From an uncultured Draconibacterium sp. (GTDB taxonomy: Bacteria > Bacteroidota > Bacteroidia > Bacteroidales > Prolixibacteraceae): a DNA stretch of 64,000 nt. Each line of letters opens with the position of its first letter. Position 1 is the first letter of the stretch. Below the pieces are notes generated by a model, which searched no databases, had not been told where the DNA came from, and saw only the letters and a list, made by a program, of their open reading frames with translations. A program made the position numbers and the translations under genes. Below, one piece after another: positions 52,595-61,380 of this stretch. The DNA is taken from the NCBI RefSeq assembly GCF_963674925.1, contig NZ_OY771647.1:1069501-1133500 (forward strand), read 5' to 3'.

Positions 52595-53877
52595 TATGCT
52601 GACTTCGGAACCCGTTTCTCCGACCAGATCATCAGTAAAATAGCAAAAAACAGCAGAGCAACTCCGGCGGTATAGGTATAACTAAAACCTGCCCATTCGT
52701 ATAATTTTATTCCGATAACCGGAGCCAGTAAAGCACGAAAACCGGTTAAAAACAAGTGCACACTCTGGTAGTCGGCCGCTTCGTCGGGTTGGCAAAAATA
52801 ACTGCTTCCAATGCCCCATAAAATGGGCATACTTCCCATAAACAAGCCGTTAAAAAACACAGCCACCATCAGCATGTAGTAAATTTTAATGCCATATACT
52901 TCGGTGTAGCCGTTGTAATACTCGGTTAGTGCGGTAAACAGGATAAACAATAGCAGCGAACCAAAAGTGATAATACTAAAACGCCGGGGATCGCGTTTGC
53001 CAATGATCTTTCCGAAAGAGGGTAAAAAGGCAATAGCAACGATATTAAAAGCATTGTTATAAAAGGCCACGCTCGAATAGTTAAGGTGCAGGGCGCGTTC
53101 GTAAAAAATTGTAATTACGGCGTGGGTGCTCATCCAGGCAAAACCATACAGCATAAAGCCCATTTCGAGGTGCCGGAAAGCTTTGTTGTTTTTCAGGATC
53201 TGGAAAATCCGTATAAACGACTGGTGCAACGATTTCCACAAAGGTGTATCGATAACTTCTTCTTTCTGAACGAACTTTATTTTGGTGAGTTGGAAAATGG
53301 AGACAATCGCCAGAATACCAACTATGGGGTAAAATACTTTATAGGAATTGGGATTCCAGTCGAGCAGCAAACCAGCGGCGAAAGTAGAAAACAGCATGGC
53401 CACTTTTTGCAACGTAACGGAATAACCAAACAGACGCCCAAAATTTTCGTGCCGGTAATTTCCTTTTAAATACTGGTTTACTGAAGGGATAGCCACAATT
53501 CGCGACATAAAATAAAGCAGGAAAATGGCGAGGAAAAAGGTGTGGTAAATGGGAGGCAATCCTTTTTGGTGGCTTACATCGGGGAAAAAGGCCAGTCCTA
53601 CCAGGGGCAGTTTCGAGATGATGGCAATACTGCGCAGCAAAATTTTTCGGTTGGTGTAACGGCGCAGAATTTCGTTGGCCACCATGGCAAACAAAAACAC
53701 CACCATGTTAAATTGAAACAGAAAAGCCAGTTGTACATTGCTTCCCTTTAGCGACTTAATAAAGATAAACTCCGTGAGCAGTAAAGCTCCGGCAGCAATC
53801 CCTTCAATACCGCTGTAAAACAAATGCAGTTTTAGGGTCAGCCTTTCCTGTGGATTTAAATCGTTAAAAATTCGCAT
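52594..53877 (-). CDS. Major facilitator superfamily transporter
   Basis: The product is 427 residues with about twelve membrane helices. Typical features are FLFQFNMVVFLFAMVANEILRRYTNRKILL (the helix 2-3 loop with the basic RRYTNRK motif), the conserved Arg in YFMSRIVAIP, and KIIGKRDPRRFS in the second half. The substrate is not recognisable. A 72-residue Nif11-like gene lies 158 bp upstream on the same strand, separated by a hairpin repeat, so co-transcription is possible but not clear. Confidence 0.82.
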   Translation of the reverse strand: MRIFNDLNPQERLTLKLHLFYSGIEGIAAGALLLTEFIFIKSLKGSNVQLAFLFQFNMVVFLFAMVANEILRRYTNRKILLRSIAIISKLPLVGLAFFPDVSHQKGLPPIYHTFFLAIFLLYFMSRIVAIPSVNQYLKGNYRHENFGRLFGYSVTLQKVAMLFSTFAAGLLLDWNPNSYKVFYPIVGILAIVSIFQLTKIKFVQKEEVIDTPLWKSLHQSFIRIFQILKNNKAFRHLEMGFMLYGFAWMSTHAVITIFYERALHLNYSSVAFYNNAFNIVAIAFLPSFGKIIGKRDPRRFSIITFGSLLLFILFTALTEYYNGYTEVYGIKIYYMLMVAVFFNGLFMGSMPILWGIGSSYFCQPDEAADYQSVHLFLTGFRALLAPVIGIKLYEWAGFSYTYTAGVALLFFAILLMIWSEKRVPKSA

Positions 53878-53978
53878 GTTTAGTATAAGGCTGCAAATGT
53901 AAAAATGTTTACAGGAAAGATTGTGCCAGGGGCAGAATGGTTTTGGTGGGGGTTGAATGGAGTGCGGTTACGGGGCAT

Positions 53979-54017
53979 TAGATTGCTTCTCTCTATTTAT
54001 AGGGAAAAGCAATCTAA
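53979..54017. repeat. Short hairpin made of two GATTGCTTC arms
   Basis: TTAGATTGCTT and AAGCAATCTAA pair perfectly around a short loop. This is a minimal form of the nested repeat without the core. It lies between the Nif11-like gene and the MFS gene. Confidence 0.7.
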
Positions 54018-54035
54018 GCTCATTGGTAGCAATAC

Positions 54036-54254
54036 TTACACCCAAATTCCTTTTTTGGGCGGATTACCGTATGAGTCAAAATCGTCGCCGTTTTCGCGTA
54101 ACGCAGCTTTTAAGTCATCAACAGAAAACTCAAATCCGTCTTCAGCGGCCATTTTACAAAATTCCTCCATCGAGAAGCAGTTGTCGTACTTAACACGAAA
54201 CTGACGGTCATCAGCACCTTTATCCAGAAACTCAAAAACTCTTTCCTTTGACAT
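54036..54254 (-). CDS. Nif11-like leader/peptide family protein
   Basis: The product is 72 residues. The sequence SKERVFEFLDKGADDRQFRVKYDNCFSMEEFCKMAAEDGFEFSVDDLKAALRENG matches the Nif11 domain (S.E.v..Fl.ka..D..l....C.s.eE...mA.e.GfeFt.eDL). The tail DDFDSYGNPPKKGIWV is short and has no double-Gly site or Cys-rich core. Nif11 domains often serve as leader peptides of RiPP precursors, but stand-alone ones also occur. No maturase is adjacent. A B12/radical SAM gene lies about 2 kb away on the same strand, beyond the RAYT cluster. Confidence 0.7.
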   Translation of the reverse strand: MSKERVFEFLDKGADDRQFRVKYDNCFSMEEFCKMAAEDGFEFSVDDLKAALRENGDDFDSYGNPPKKGIWV

Positions 54255-54412
54255 GGTTATTCAATTAATTGATTAATAAAATGAAATTACAACAATGGTT
54301 TTAATTGCTAATAATCGCAAAAAATCCCAAAATAATATCACATTGTAAAAGGTAAGTTGTTTTGAGTTAACAATTTGATATTGTGACAGACGTTTCCTTA
54401 ACCTGGATTACA

Positions 54413-54790
54413 GTTCCGTACCTCCGGCACTTCTTCAGCACATGCTTGCTGCTTTTACCGACATTACGTCCCTCCGGGACTGTTGGTTGAGCAGCAATAT
54501 CATAAATAGGATAAGGATCAAGAAGTCCGGTAGGAACTAAATCCCGGTAGACATTAAGTTTTTAGAGGATTTTGATGTTCCCTTTGATGAGCGACCCTGG
54601 CTTTGTTTCGTACCTCCGGCACTTCTTCAGCACATGTTTGCTGCTTTTACCGACATTAGGTCCCTCCGGGACTGTTGGTTGAGCAGCAATATCATAAATA
54701 GGATAACGACAAAAAAGTCCCGTAGGGACAAAATCCCGGTAGAAAGAAATTAATCAGAAAACAAAAGTGCCGGAGGTACGAAACAATTAA
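54413..54790. repeat. RAYT-associated REP elements upstream of the tandem transposases
   Basis: There are two units, each beginning CGTACCTCCGGCACTTCTTC. Each continues with GACATTA(C/G)GTCCCTCCGGGAC and ends with a complementary GTCC(C/G)GTAGG...AAATCCCGGTAG. A closing GTGCCGGAGGTACGAAAC inverted arm lies just before the first complete RAYT gene. Confidence 0.8.
54551..54593 (+). pseudogene. RAYT 3'-end remnant
   Basis: The words acattaagtttttagagg and gatgttccctttgatgagcg match codons near the end of the downstream RAYT genes (IKFLEDFDVPFDER). The remnant is fused directly to an upstream REP element and lacks the last codons. It is what remains of a third copy after deletion. Confidence 0.8.
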
Positions 54791-54830
54791 TCGACATTTT
54801 GTAAATTTAGATGCATAAAACACAAATGTT

Positions 54831-55289
54831 ATGGCAAACACATACACCCAAATTCATATTCAGGCCGTCTTTTCAGTTCAAAACCGATTGTGTGTAATTC
54901 GTCCCGAATGGGAAACCAGTTTGTATCGATACATAACTGGGATTATCCAAAACAACGGACATAAATTGTTGGCCATAAACGGAATGTCCGATCACATCCA
55001 TATTTTTTTTGGATTGAGGCCCAGCCAGTCTCTTTCGTCACTGATGCAGGATGTAAAAGCCAATTCTTCAAAATGGATCAATCAAAATAATTTTGTTGCG
55101 GGGAGATTTTCGTGGCAAGAAGGATTTGGTGCTTTTTCGTATAGCAAATCGCAAATTAGCCAGGTAGTTGATTATATCGAAAATCAAAAAACGCATCATA
55201 AAACAATAACGTTTACCGAAGAATACATTAAGTTTTTAGAAGATTTTGATGTTCTTTTTGATGAGCGGTATATTTTTAGGCCGGTATAA
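54831..55289 (+). CDS. REP-associated tyrosine transposase, tandem copy A
   Basis: This 152-residue protein has HUH motif H55-I-H57 in GMSDHIHIFFGLRPSQSL and likely catalytic Y115 in SQVVDYIENQKTHHKT. WQEGFGAFSYSKSQ is characteristic of RAYTs. It differs from copy B at only three residues (30, 117, 142). REP palindromes lie on both sides. It is more distant from the RAYT at 22,404 but of the same family. Confidence 0.92.
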   Translation: MANTYTQIHIQAVFSVQNRLCVIRPEWETSLYRYITGIIQNNGHKLLAINGMSDHIHIFFGLRPSQSLSSLMQDVKANSSKWINQNNFVAGRFSWQEGFGAFSYSKSQISQVVDYIENQKTHHKTITFTEEYIKFLEDFDVLFDERYIFRPV

Positions 55290-55524
55290 CCCTGGCTTTG
55301 TTTCGCACCTCCGGCACTTCTTCAGCATGTGTTTACTGCTTTTACCGACTTTACGTCCCCTGGGACTGTTGGTTGAGAAACGATATCATGAAGAGGATAA
55401 CGATAAAAAAGTCCCGTAGGGACGAAATCCCGGTAGAAAGAAATTAATCATAAAACAAAAGTGCCGTAGGTACGAAACAATTAATCGACATTTTGTAAAT
55501 TTAGATGCATAAAACACAAATGTT
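55290..55524. repeat. REP element between tandem RAYT genes
   Basis: This is a unit of the same family as 54,605-54,790, reading CGCACCTCCGGCACTTCTTC, GTCCC-TGGGAC and GTCCCGTAGGGACGAAATC, with a closing GTGCCGTAGGTACGAAAC arm. It repeats with the transposase at a spacing of 694 bp, measured between the two gene starts. Confidence 0.8.
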
Positions 55525-55983
55525 ATGGCAAACACATACACCCAAATTCATATTCAGGCCGTCTTTTCAGTTCAAAACCGATTGTGTGTAATTCGTCCCG
55601 AATGGGAAACCGGTTTGTATCGATACATAACTGGGATTATCCAAAACAACGGACATAAATTGTTGGCCATAAATGGAATGTCCGATCACATTCACATTTT
55701 TTTTGGATTGAGGCCCAGCCAGTCTCTTTCCTCACTGATGCAGGATGTAAAAGCCAATTCTTCAAAATGGATCAATCAAAATAATTTTGTTGCGGGGAGA
55801 TTTTCGTGGCAAGAAGGATTTGGTGCTTTTTCGTATAGCAAATCGCAAATTAGCCAGGTAGTTGATTATATCGCAAATCAAAAAACGCATCATAAAACAA
55901 TAACGTTTACCGAAGAATACATTAAGTTTTTAGAGGATTTTGATGTTCCCTTTGATGAGCGGTATATTTTTAGACCGGTATAG
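55525..55983 (+). CDS. REP-associated tyrosine transposase, tandem copy B
   Basis: The product is 152 residues, nearly identical to copy A. Gly replaces Ser at 30, Ala replaces Glu at 117 and Pro replaces Leu at 142. The HUH (H55, H57) and Tyr115 residues are intact. At residue 142 it matches the DNA of the upstream remnant. The gene and its REP flank are a recent tandem duplicate. Confidence 0.92.
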   Translation: MANTYTQIHIQAVFSVQNRLCVIRPEWETGLYRYITGIIQNNGHKLLAINGMSDHIHIFFGLRPSQSLSSLMQDVKANSSKWINQNNFVAGRFSWQEGFGAFSYSKSQISQVVDYIANQKTHHKTITFTEEYIKFLEDFDVPFDERYIFRPV

Positions 55984-56185
55984 CCTTGGCTTTGTTTCAT
56001 GCCTACGGCACTTCTTCAGCATGTGATTACTGCTTTTACCGACATTACATCCCTCCGGGACTGTTGGTTGAGTAACAATATCATGAATAGGCTAATAATA
56101 TAAAAGTCCGGTTGGGACGAAATACCGGTAGCATCGTAGATGCAATATATCGGTAGTGCCGTAGGTACGAAACAACGGTAATATC
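55984..56185. repeat. REP element downstream of tandem RAYT genes
   Basis: This is a diverged unit with GCCTACGGCACTTCTTC, ATCCCTCCGGGAC and GTCCGGTTGGGACGAAATACC, ending GTGCCGTAGGTACGAAAC. It closes the cluster. Confidence 0.75.
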
Positions 56186-56221
56186 CCAAATGCAACGATG
56201 TATTAAGCCAAGCATAAACAC

Positions 56222-57703
56222 CTAAAAGATCTTGGTATACGATCGTTTAAAATGATAACCGTATACGGCATAGGTTATGGCCATTGGAAACATGTCGCGG
56301 CGATGGATCAAACTCCAGAAAAACAGTTTCCAGTAGTATTTCCGGTCGCGGTCGAGAATACCAATGATAAAAACCGACCTAAAAAATGCTTTTAATTTGG
56401 TAGCATTCATTTTGTTTTTGGATTTTACCTTTGGCTCGAAGTCTTTCAGGAAATTTTTTACCCGTTCGTAAAATGCCTTGCCACCGTAAATGCCCCTAAT
56501 AACCTGGTTAAATCCATTCCGAAGTTTTTCACTGTCCATTTTTGGTATAAAGTTCATGGAGCTGCTGGTATTATCGCCATCCCAGTTATCAAGAATCCGC
56601 CCTTCGGATTTTAATCTTTTATAGAGTTGAGATTTGGTTGGGGCATTCAGCAAACCAACCATTGCCGAAATGATTCCACTTTCCTGGATAAACTGTATCT
56701 GTCGCTGGAAAATATTGGGTGTATCGCTGTCGAAACCAATAATAAAACCGCCAAGTACTTCCATGCCGGCTTTTTGCACTTTTTTCACGCTGTCGATCAG
56801 GTTTCGGTTTTTGTTTTGCACTTTGTTGCATTCGTTCAGCGACATTTCTTCGGGCGTTTCAATGCCAATAAAAACACTCAGAAAACCCGCCCGTGTCATT
56901 AAATCCATTAACTCTTCGTCGTCCGACAGGTTTATGGATGCTTCGGTGGTAAAATGAAAGGGATAATTGTGTTGTTGCATCCAGCTAATAATGGCCGGAA
57001 GCAGCTGTTTTTTTATCCGCTTTTTATTCCCGATAAAATTGTCGTCGACAAAAAATACCGAACCCCGGAAGTTCTGATCGTACAGATTTTGTAATTCGGT
57101 AATAACCTGTTGGGTAGGTTTTAGCCGGCACTGGTGACCCAATAAAGCTGTAATGTCGCAAAACTCACAGTTAAAGGGGCATCCGCGCGAAAACTGGATC
57201 GATTGTGATGTGTATTTATTTAGCTTAATCAGCGAATAATCGGGTATCGGCGATTCTTTCATGCAGGCAAACGCTTCCGTTTGATACAGGTGTTTCGGAT
57301 GGCCGTTTTCCAGGTCTTTCAGGAAAAGAGGCAAGGTAATTTCTGCTTCGTTTAAAACCAAGTGGTCTACATTGCCGAACTTCTTGTAATCGGCTGTAAA
57401 AAGTGGCCCGCCGGCAACAACCGGAATATTCAGGTGATTGCAACGAGCTATTACCGTTATCGCCGACAGAATTTGGGTGTTCATAGCACTAAGAAAAACA
57501 TAATCGGCCCAGATCAGGTCTGATGAATGCAGCTTTTCAATATTCATATCAACCAGTTTTGTTTCCCAATGGTCGGGTAACAGCGAGGCCACAGTAATTA
57601 ATCCTAACGGAGGGTAGGCGGCTTTTTTGGAGACAAATTTCAGGGCGTATTTAAAACTCCAGAATGTATCGGGGTACTCCGGGTATACCAGTAATATTTT
57701 CAT
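56222..57703 (-). CDS. B12-binding domain radical SAM protein
   Basis: The product is 493 residues. The N-terminal cobalamin-binding domain covers about 1-140 (ILLVYPEYPD, YPPLGLITVASLLPDHWETKLVDMN, PVVAGGPLF). The radical SAM core has the 4Fe-4S motif CPFNCEFC in SRGCPFNCEFCDI (about residue 175), then VFFVDDNFIGNKKR and GFIIGFDSD. The C-terminal part resembles DUF4070 of this subgroup. Substrates of these enzymes include lipids, peptides and cofactors, and none can be assigned here. It is a single gene on the same strand as the Nif11-like gene, but with the RAYT cluster in between. Confidence 0.88.
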   Translation of the reverse strand: MKILLVYPEYPDTFWSFKYALKFVSKKAAYPPLGLITVASLLPDHWETKLVDMNIEKLHSSDLIWADYVFLSAMNTQILSAITVIARCNHLNIPVVAGGPLFTADYKKFGNVDHLVLNEAEITLPLFLKDLENGHPKHLYQTEAFACMKESPIPDYSLIKLNKYTSQSIQFSRGCPFNCEFCDITALLGHQCRLKPTQQVITELQNLYDQNFRGSVFFVDDNFIGNKKRIKKQLLPAIISWMQQHNYPFHFTTEASINLSDDEELMDLMTRAGFLSVFIGIETPEEMSLNECNKVQNKNRNLIDSVKKVQKAGMEVLGGFIIGFDSDTPNIFQRQIQFIQESGIISAMVGLLNAPTKSQLYKRLKSEGRILDNWDGDNTSSSMNFIPKMDSEKLRNGFNQVIRGIYGGKAFYERVKNFLKDFEPKVKSKNKMNATKLKAFFRSVFIIGILDRDRKYYWKLFFWSLIHRRDMFPMAITYAVYGYHFKRSYTKIF

Positions 57704-57807
57704 CGATAACTGTTTTTTTTGATTGCGTAATTGTAAAGTTCGGAACGATGATCTGGAATAAAAAGTAAATGGGATTAGAGGCCCGGAATAGTGACCGATA
57801 AAGGAAG

Positions 57808-57864
57808 TTAGGGAAAACTGTCGTTTATGAGGGGCGAACGGCAGTTTTCCCTAATCCGTTTTTT
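57808..57864 (+). terminator. Orphan terminator-like hairpin
   Basis: An 18-bp stem, perfect except one G-T pair (TTAGGGAAAACTGTCGTT with its complement), has an 11-nt loop and is followed by CCGTTTTTTT on the plus strand. No plus-strand gene lies within 1.8 kb upstream. The flanking genes are both on the minus strand. Confidence 0.55.
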
Positions 57865-57964
57865 TAAGGAGTATGGTGGTGTTGAGAAGGACTATTTTGT
57901 TGTCATGTTGGCTGCCTTTTTTTAGGCTCACGACATTATTTTGTAGCCCCTACGGGCGGTTATC

Positions 57965-59512
57965 TTAACCCGCCACAAAGTTCATCCACGAGGTGTTCTC
58001 GTCGTAACCGTCAACCACTTTTTCTTCGTTTTTAAAGTTAAAGGCCGACATGAGTTTGGTGATCTCCTGTTGCAGGAATGCCACACTACCGTCGATCAGC
58101 TCTTTGTTAAATCCTTTCTCCGAGAGGTCTAACACCTGGTTCAGTGAAATTACGCGGCCAATGATCTTGCCCATCTCAACCAACTTGCGTTGCGGTATCT
58201 GAAGATCAAGATTAAAGTCGACCTGGCTTTTTACAAAATGAACGGCTTTATCAGTCAGGTCATAACCTTTCAAAAACTGAAACAGGTTACGCTCTTTGGC
58301 GCGTTTCATCATTTTTACCAGCCCCTCCGAAATCTGTGCGTACAGAATATCATTCGATCCTTCAAAGATCTGGAAGGGGCGGCTGTCGGCAGTACCGCGT
58401 CCGGCAATATGATTAAGTTTATACGCCTTGGCACCCACCAGCTGAACCACCGATTGGGCAGCTTCCTGCATTAAATCGGTAATTACACTTTTTACGGCGT
58501 TGGCTTCCATTCCCTGTGATGACAGATCGACATCAAGACCGGCTTTTTCGCTGCTGTTGGCACACATAGCCGAGCAAATGGTATACGAGGCCTGCAGTTT
58601 CGACAAACGATGTTGCACACGATCGTAGTTAAACAGACTTTTTCCGCCCACCATTCTTTCTTTGCAGTGTGTTAGCGCTTCGTCGAGCATACGTTGAATA
58701 AAACCCATGCCCATTCCGGGGAACTGCATACGGCTGCGGTGTAACAAGTCGAGCATCATTTTAACACCGGTTGTTTCGGGTACCAGTTTATGGGTTTGCG
58801 GCAGCTGCACATCAATACGGTTTCGTCCGTAGGGGATGGCATACAAACCGAGGTTCTCGAAAAACTCTTCTACCACAATATTCTGTCCGGGAGCCGTTAC
58901 ATCGCACAAAAAGAAGTCGATGTCGCGTTGCAGTTTCTCCGATTTTGATTGCTGACGTGCCGAAAGCAACCAAAAGTCGGCCCAACCGGTTAATCCTGCC
59001 CAGTGTTTTTTTCCTTTCAGGTGGTATTTCGATCCCGATTCGGTGTACGATGTTTGCATGTTCAAGGCATCACTGCCATAGTCGGGTTCGGTAATCATTA
59101 ATCCACCCATGGCTTTATCGTTTAAAAAGCGATTAAAAACGGGTGCTTTTACTTCGTCCTGTCCAAACTTGCCAAAAGGCTGCAGAAACAAGGCCGAGTT
59201 AATACCAAAGGTTAACGACAGTGCCAGCGATTCGTACGAAGCTGTGGCCAGCAGGCCTATATTTTCTTTCATTACTCCACCACGGCCGCCATATTGTGTT
59301 GGAATACCCACCGACAGTGGATTTACCGACATAATTTCGCGCATTACAAACGGTGGAAGTCCGCGTTTTAAACTCAGTTGATCGATATCTGCCCGAACAT
59401 GAAAAACCTGTTTCATTTTTTCTTTTAGACTCTCTAAAAACTGAGAAAACGGGATTAGTTCGTTTTGACTCTTATTTGATACCGATATAGAATCGGCTGT
59501 AGCTGCTTGCAT
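57965..59512 (-). CDS. Acyl-CoA dehydrogenase family protein
   Basis: The product is 515 residues. FAD-dependent acyl-CoA dehydrogenase features are visible: GIPTQYGGRGG, the central domain MITEPDYGSDALNMQTSY and KHWAGLTGWADFWLLSA. The C-terminal bundle has QMxGAKAYK-like QLVGAKAYKLNHIAGRGTADSRPFQIFEGSNDILYAQI. It is longer than classical ACADs (about 380), with an extra C-terminal segment. Substrate chain length cannot be told. It is a single gene and may act in fatty acid or branched acid oxidation. Confidence 0.88.
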   Translation of the reverse strand: MQAATADSISVSNKSQNELIPFSQFLESLKEKMKQVFHVRADIDQLSLKRGLPPFVMREIMSVNPLSVGIPTQYGGRGGVMKENIGLLATASYESLALSLTFGINSALFLQPFGKFGQDEVKAPVFNRFLNDKAMGGLMITEPDYGSDALNMQTSYTESGSKYHLKGKKHWAGLTGWADFWLLSARQQSKSEKLQRDIDFFLCDVTAPGQNIVVEEFFENLGLYAIPYGRNRIDVQLPQTHKLVPETTGVKMMLDLLHRSRMQFPGMGMGFIQRMLDEALTHCKERMVGGKSLFNYDRVQHRLSKLQASYTICSAMCANSSEKAGLDVDLSSQGMEANAVKSVITDLMQEAAQSVVQLVGAKAYKLNHIAGRGTADSRPFQIFEGSNDILYAQISEGLVKMMKRAKERNLFQFLKGYDLTDKAVHFVKSQVDFNLDLQIPQRKLVEMGKIIGRVISLNQVLDLSEKGFNKELIDGSVAFLQQEITKLMSAFNFKNEEKVVDGYDENTSWMNFVAG

Positions 59513-60005
59513 AAATTCGTATTAAAATGATAGCGGCTTAATACTGCCGCCGGATTTACTTAAACGAAATCTGATGAATATTGTTCTGACCGGAAACATT
59601 CTTTGTTGAATCAGCTTTAAAATTTTTGAAAGTCGAACGAGTCCCAACAGCGGGTTCTATTGCGTATCTTCCTGTTTTTTCGTAACTTTTTATTCCTTTT
59701 TTGTATGGACGAAAATGTTGACACTTTAGCACATAGGTACAAAAACGACATTCGTGTCATGCCCCGATTGTTTTGTAGATAAAAGCTGAAAACCTAAGGC
59801 GGGTTGCAGTAGCAAAACAATTTTCAAAAGCCGGCGATCCCTTTTCTATAATTATCCTGATCCATTATTAACCAAAATTCAATTCATGAAAAAACTGTAT
59901 CCGAATCACTCTCTTTGGTGTTTGATCGGTTTTCGGGATCAAAAAGAAGACAAAACAACTGGTTGCCTGCCTTTTAGGATAATGCATTTACTAAAATAAA
60001 TAAGC
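59513..60005. other. Intergenic region with no recognised gene
   Basis: About 490 bp lies between divergent genes. A 37-codon frame (ATG AAA AAA CTG TAT CCG...) is present near the right end but shows no sign of being real. It presumably contains both promoters. I see no repeat of the families found elsewhere. Confidence 0.4.
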
Positions 60006-60437
60006 ATGAAAAATCGAATTCTGTTATTTGCTGCCGCTCTGCTTTTTGCCTGCACTTCAAACCATGATCAGCTGCAGGGCACCTGGAAATTGGTTGAATA
60101 CAAAAGTATTGTTGACGGAGAAACGGCCTGGACCATTCCCGGAAATGCTGAAGGGGAACAACTAAAAAGCTGGTCGGGCGAGTACTTTCTGTTTGTAGGT
60201 AAATTTATTTCCGATGGAAATACTACTCCTAATTATGGCAGTGGAACTTACACCCTCAACGGAAATCACTATACCGAACATATCACTTTTCATATTTCGG
60301 AGGATTATACGGGAAGTGACGAACGATTACTTCTGGAGTTTAAAGGCGATACGCTGATTCAGATTAACCCTGTAAACGTTGACTGGAGCTACGACAAAGA
60401 CAATTATCGGATGGAGAAATATGTAAGGGTGAAATAA
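60006..60437 (+). CDS. Lipocalin-like lipoprotein
   Basis: The product is 143 residues. Signal MKNRILLFAAALLFAC ends in a lipobox with Cys16. The mature part begins QLQGTWKLVEYKSIVDGETAW and has GKFISDGNTTPNYGSGTYTLNGNHYTEHI and LLLEFKGDTLIQI. These strands fit the lipocalin-like/DUF4488-type barrels common in Bacteroidota. Ligand and role are unknown. A strong terminator follows about 95 bp downstream. Confidence 0.75.
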   Translation: MKNRILLFAAALLFACTSNHDQLQGTWKLVEYKSIVDGETAWTIPGNAEGEQLKSWSGEYFLFVGKFISDGNTTPNYGSGTYTLNGNHYTEHITFHISEDYTGSDERLLLEFKGDTLIQINPVNVDWSYDKDNYRMEKYVRVK

Positions 60438-60863
60438 TTTTGAAGATATCCTGTTAATTCATCCGCAGCGTTCGTTGAGCATGATACAATAAAATATAAA
60501 GCAACTTTTAATGACGATACTGCGGATTTAAAAGGCTTCGGGTGGCGTGGCGTCGCCCGGAGCCTTTGTTTTTTTCTTGTATTGTGGTTTGCAAAACTAC
60601 CTTTTGTTCAGGTGATTAAACAAAATTATTCAAGTTTGGTTATTATTAAGACTAACTTATCTTAAATAAAAGTTTTGTTTCCTTCGAAAAAAGCAACCAA
60701 CATTTGAAAATATGAAGACATTCAACAAATCAGCAGGCTGGATTCGCTTTATTCTTTTACTCACGTTGAAGTTTCCCCTTCGATCTGCGACACAAAATGG
60801 TGGAGATTCATCCTGAAATGCTATTGAGATAAGCCATTTGTTCAACCATTTAATTTTAACACT
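60438..60863. other. Intergenic region holding a terminator, otherwise featureless
   Basis: Apart from the terminator-type hairpin at 60531, about 290 bp before the OsmC gene shows no gene or repeat. It likely holds the promoter of the OsmC/DUF6090 group. Confidence 0.4.
60531..60575 (+). terminator. Intrinsic terminator after the lipocalin-like gene
   Basis: AAAGGCTTCGGG pairs with CCCGGAGCCTTT (one wobble) around a 13-nt loop and is followed by GTTTTTTT. Confidence 0.85.
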
Positions 60864-61370
60864 ATGAATTCCGAAGAATTAAGATCGATACAGGCTCCAC
60901 TGAAGGATAAGTACAGAACCGAACCCGAGTCGGCAGTTATCACGCTTCGGGCGGAAGGTAAAATTGGGGAAGGAATTTCGTGCAAAGTGGAAACAGGCAG
61001 CGCATTGGCCGAAGCCGGACTTCATCCTGCCACGGGCGGTGACGGCTCACTGGCCTGTTCGGGCGATTTATTGTTGGAAGCCCTGGTTGCCTGTGCCGGT
61101 GTTACACTCAGTTCGGTAGCAACGGCGATAGGAATTGAGCTCAGAAAAGGAACAGTAAATGCCGAAGGCGACCTCGATTTTAAAGGAACACTGGCCGTTT
61201 CGAAAGAAGTACCGGTAGGATTTCGAAATATTCGATTGTCGTTTCAGCTGGACTGTGATGCCGGTGAGGAGAAAAAGAAAACGCTGCTAAAATTGACCGA
61301 AAGGTACTGTGTGGTTTTACAAACGATTACTTCTGCAACACCTGTTGATTCTGAAATTATTATCCCCTGA
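60864..61370 (+). CDS. OsmC family protein
   Basis: The product is 168 residues. The OsmC/Ohr pattern is visible: GDGSLACSGDLLLEALVACAGVTLSSVATAIG, with Cys in ACAGVTL, and LLKLTERYCVVLQTI with the second Cys. These two cysteines reduce organic peroxides in this fold. It is 10 bp upstream of the first DUF6090 gene and could share its transcript, though a functional link is not obvious. Confidence 0.9.
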   Translation: MNSEELRSIQAPLKDKYRTEPESAVITLRAEGKIGEGISCKVETGSALAEAGLHPATGGDGSLACSGDLLLEALVACAGVTLSSVATAIGIELRKGTVNAEGDLDFKGTLAVSKEVPVGFRNIRLSFQLDCDAGEEKKKTLLKLTERYCVVLQTITSATPVDSEIIIP

Positions 61371-61380
61371 TCTATTAACT

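Noticed and set aside
54036..57703. A RiPP cluster made of the Nif11-like gene, MFS transporter and B12/radical SAM gene
   Set aside because: The genes are separated by repeats and the RAYT array, and the peptide has no evident core. It is kept only as a low-interest hypothesis.
59886..59999. 37-codon frame MKKLYPNHS... upstream of the lipocalin-like gene
   Set aside because: It has no signal peptide, domain or compositional support.
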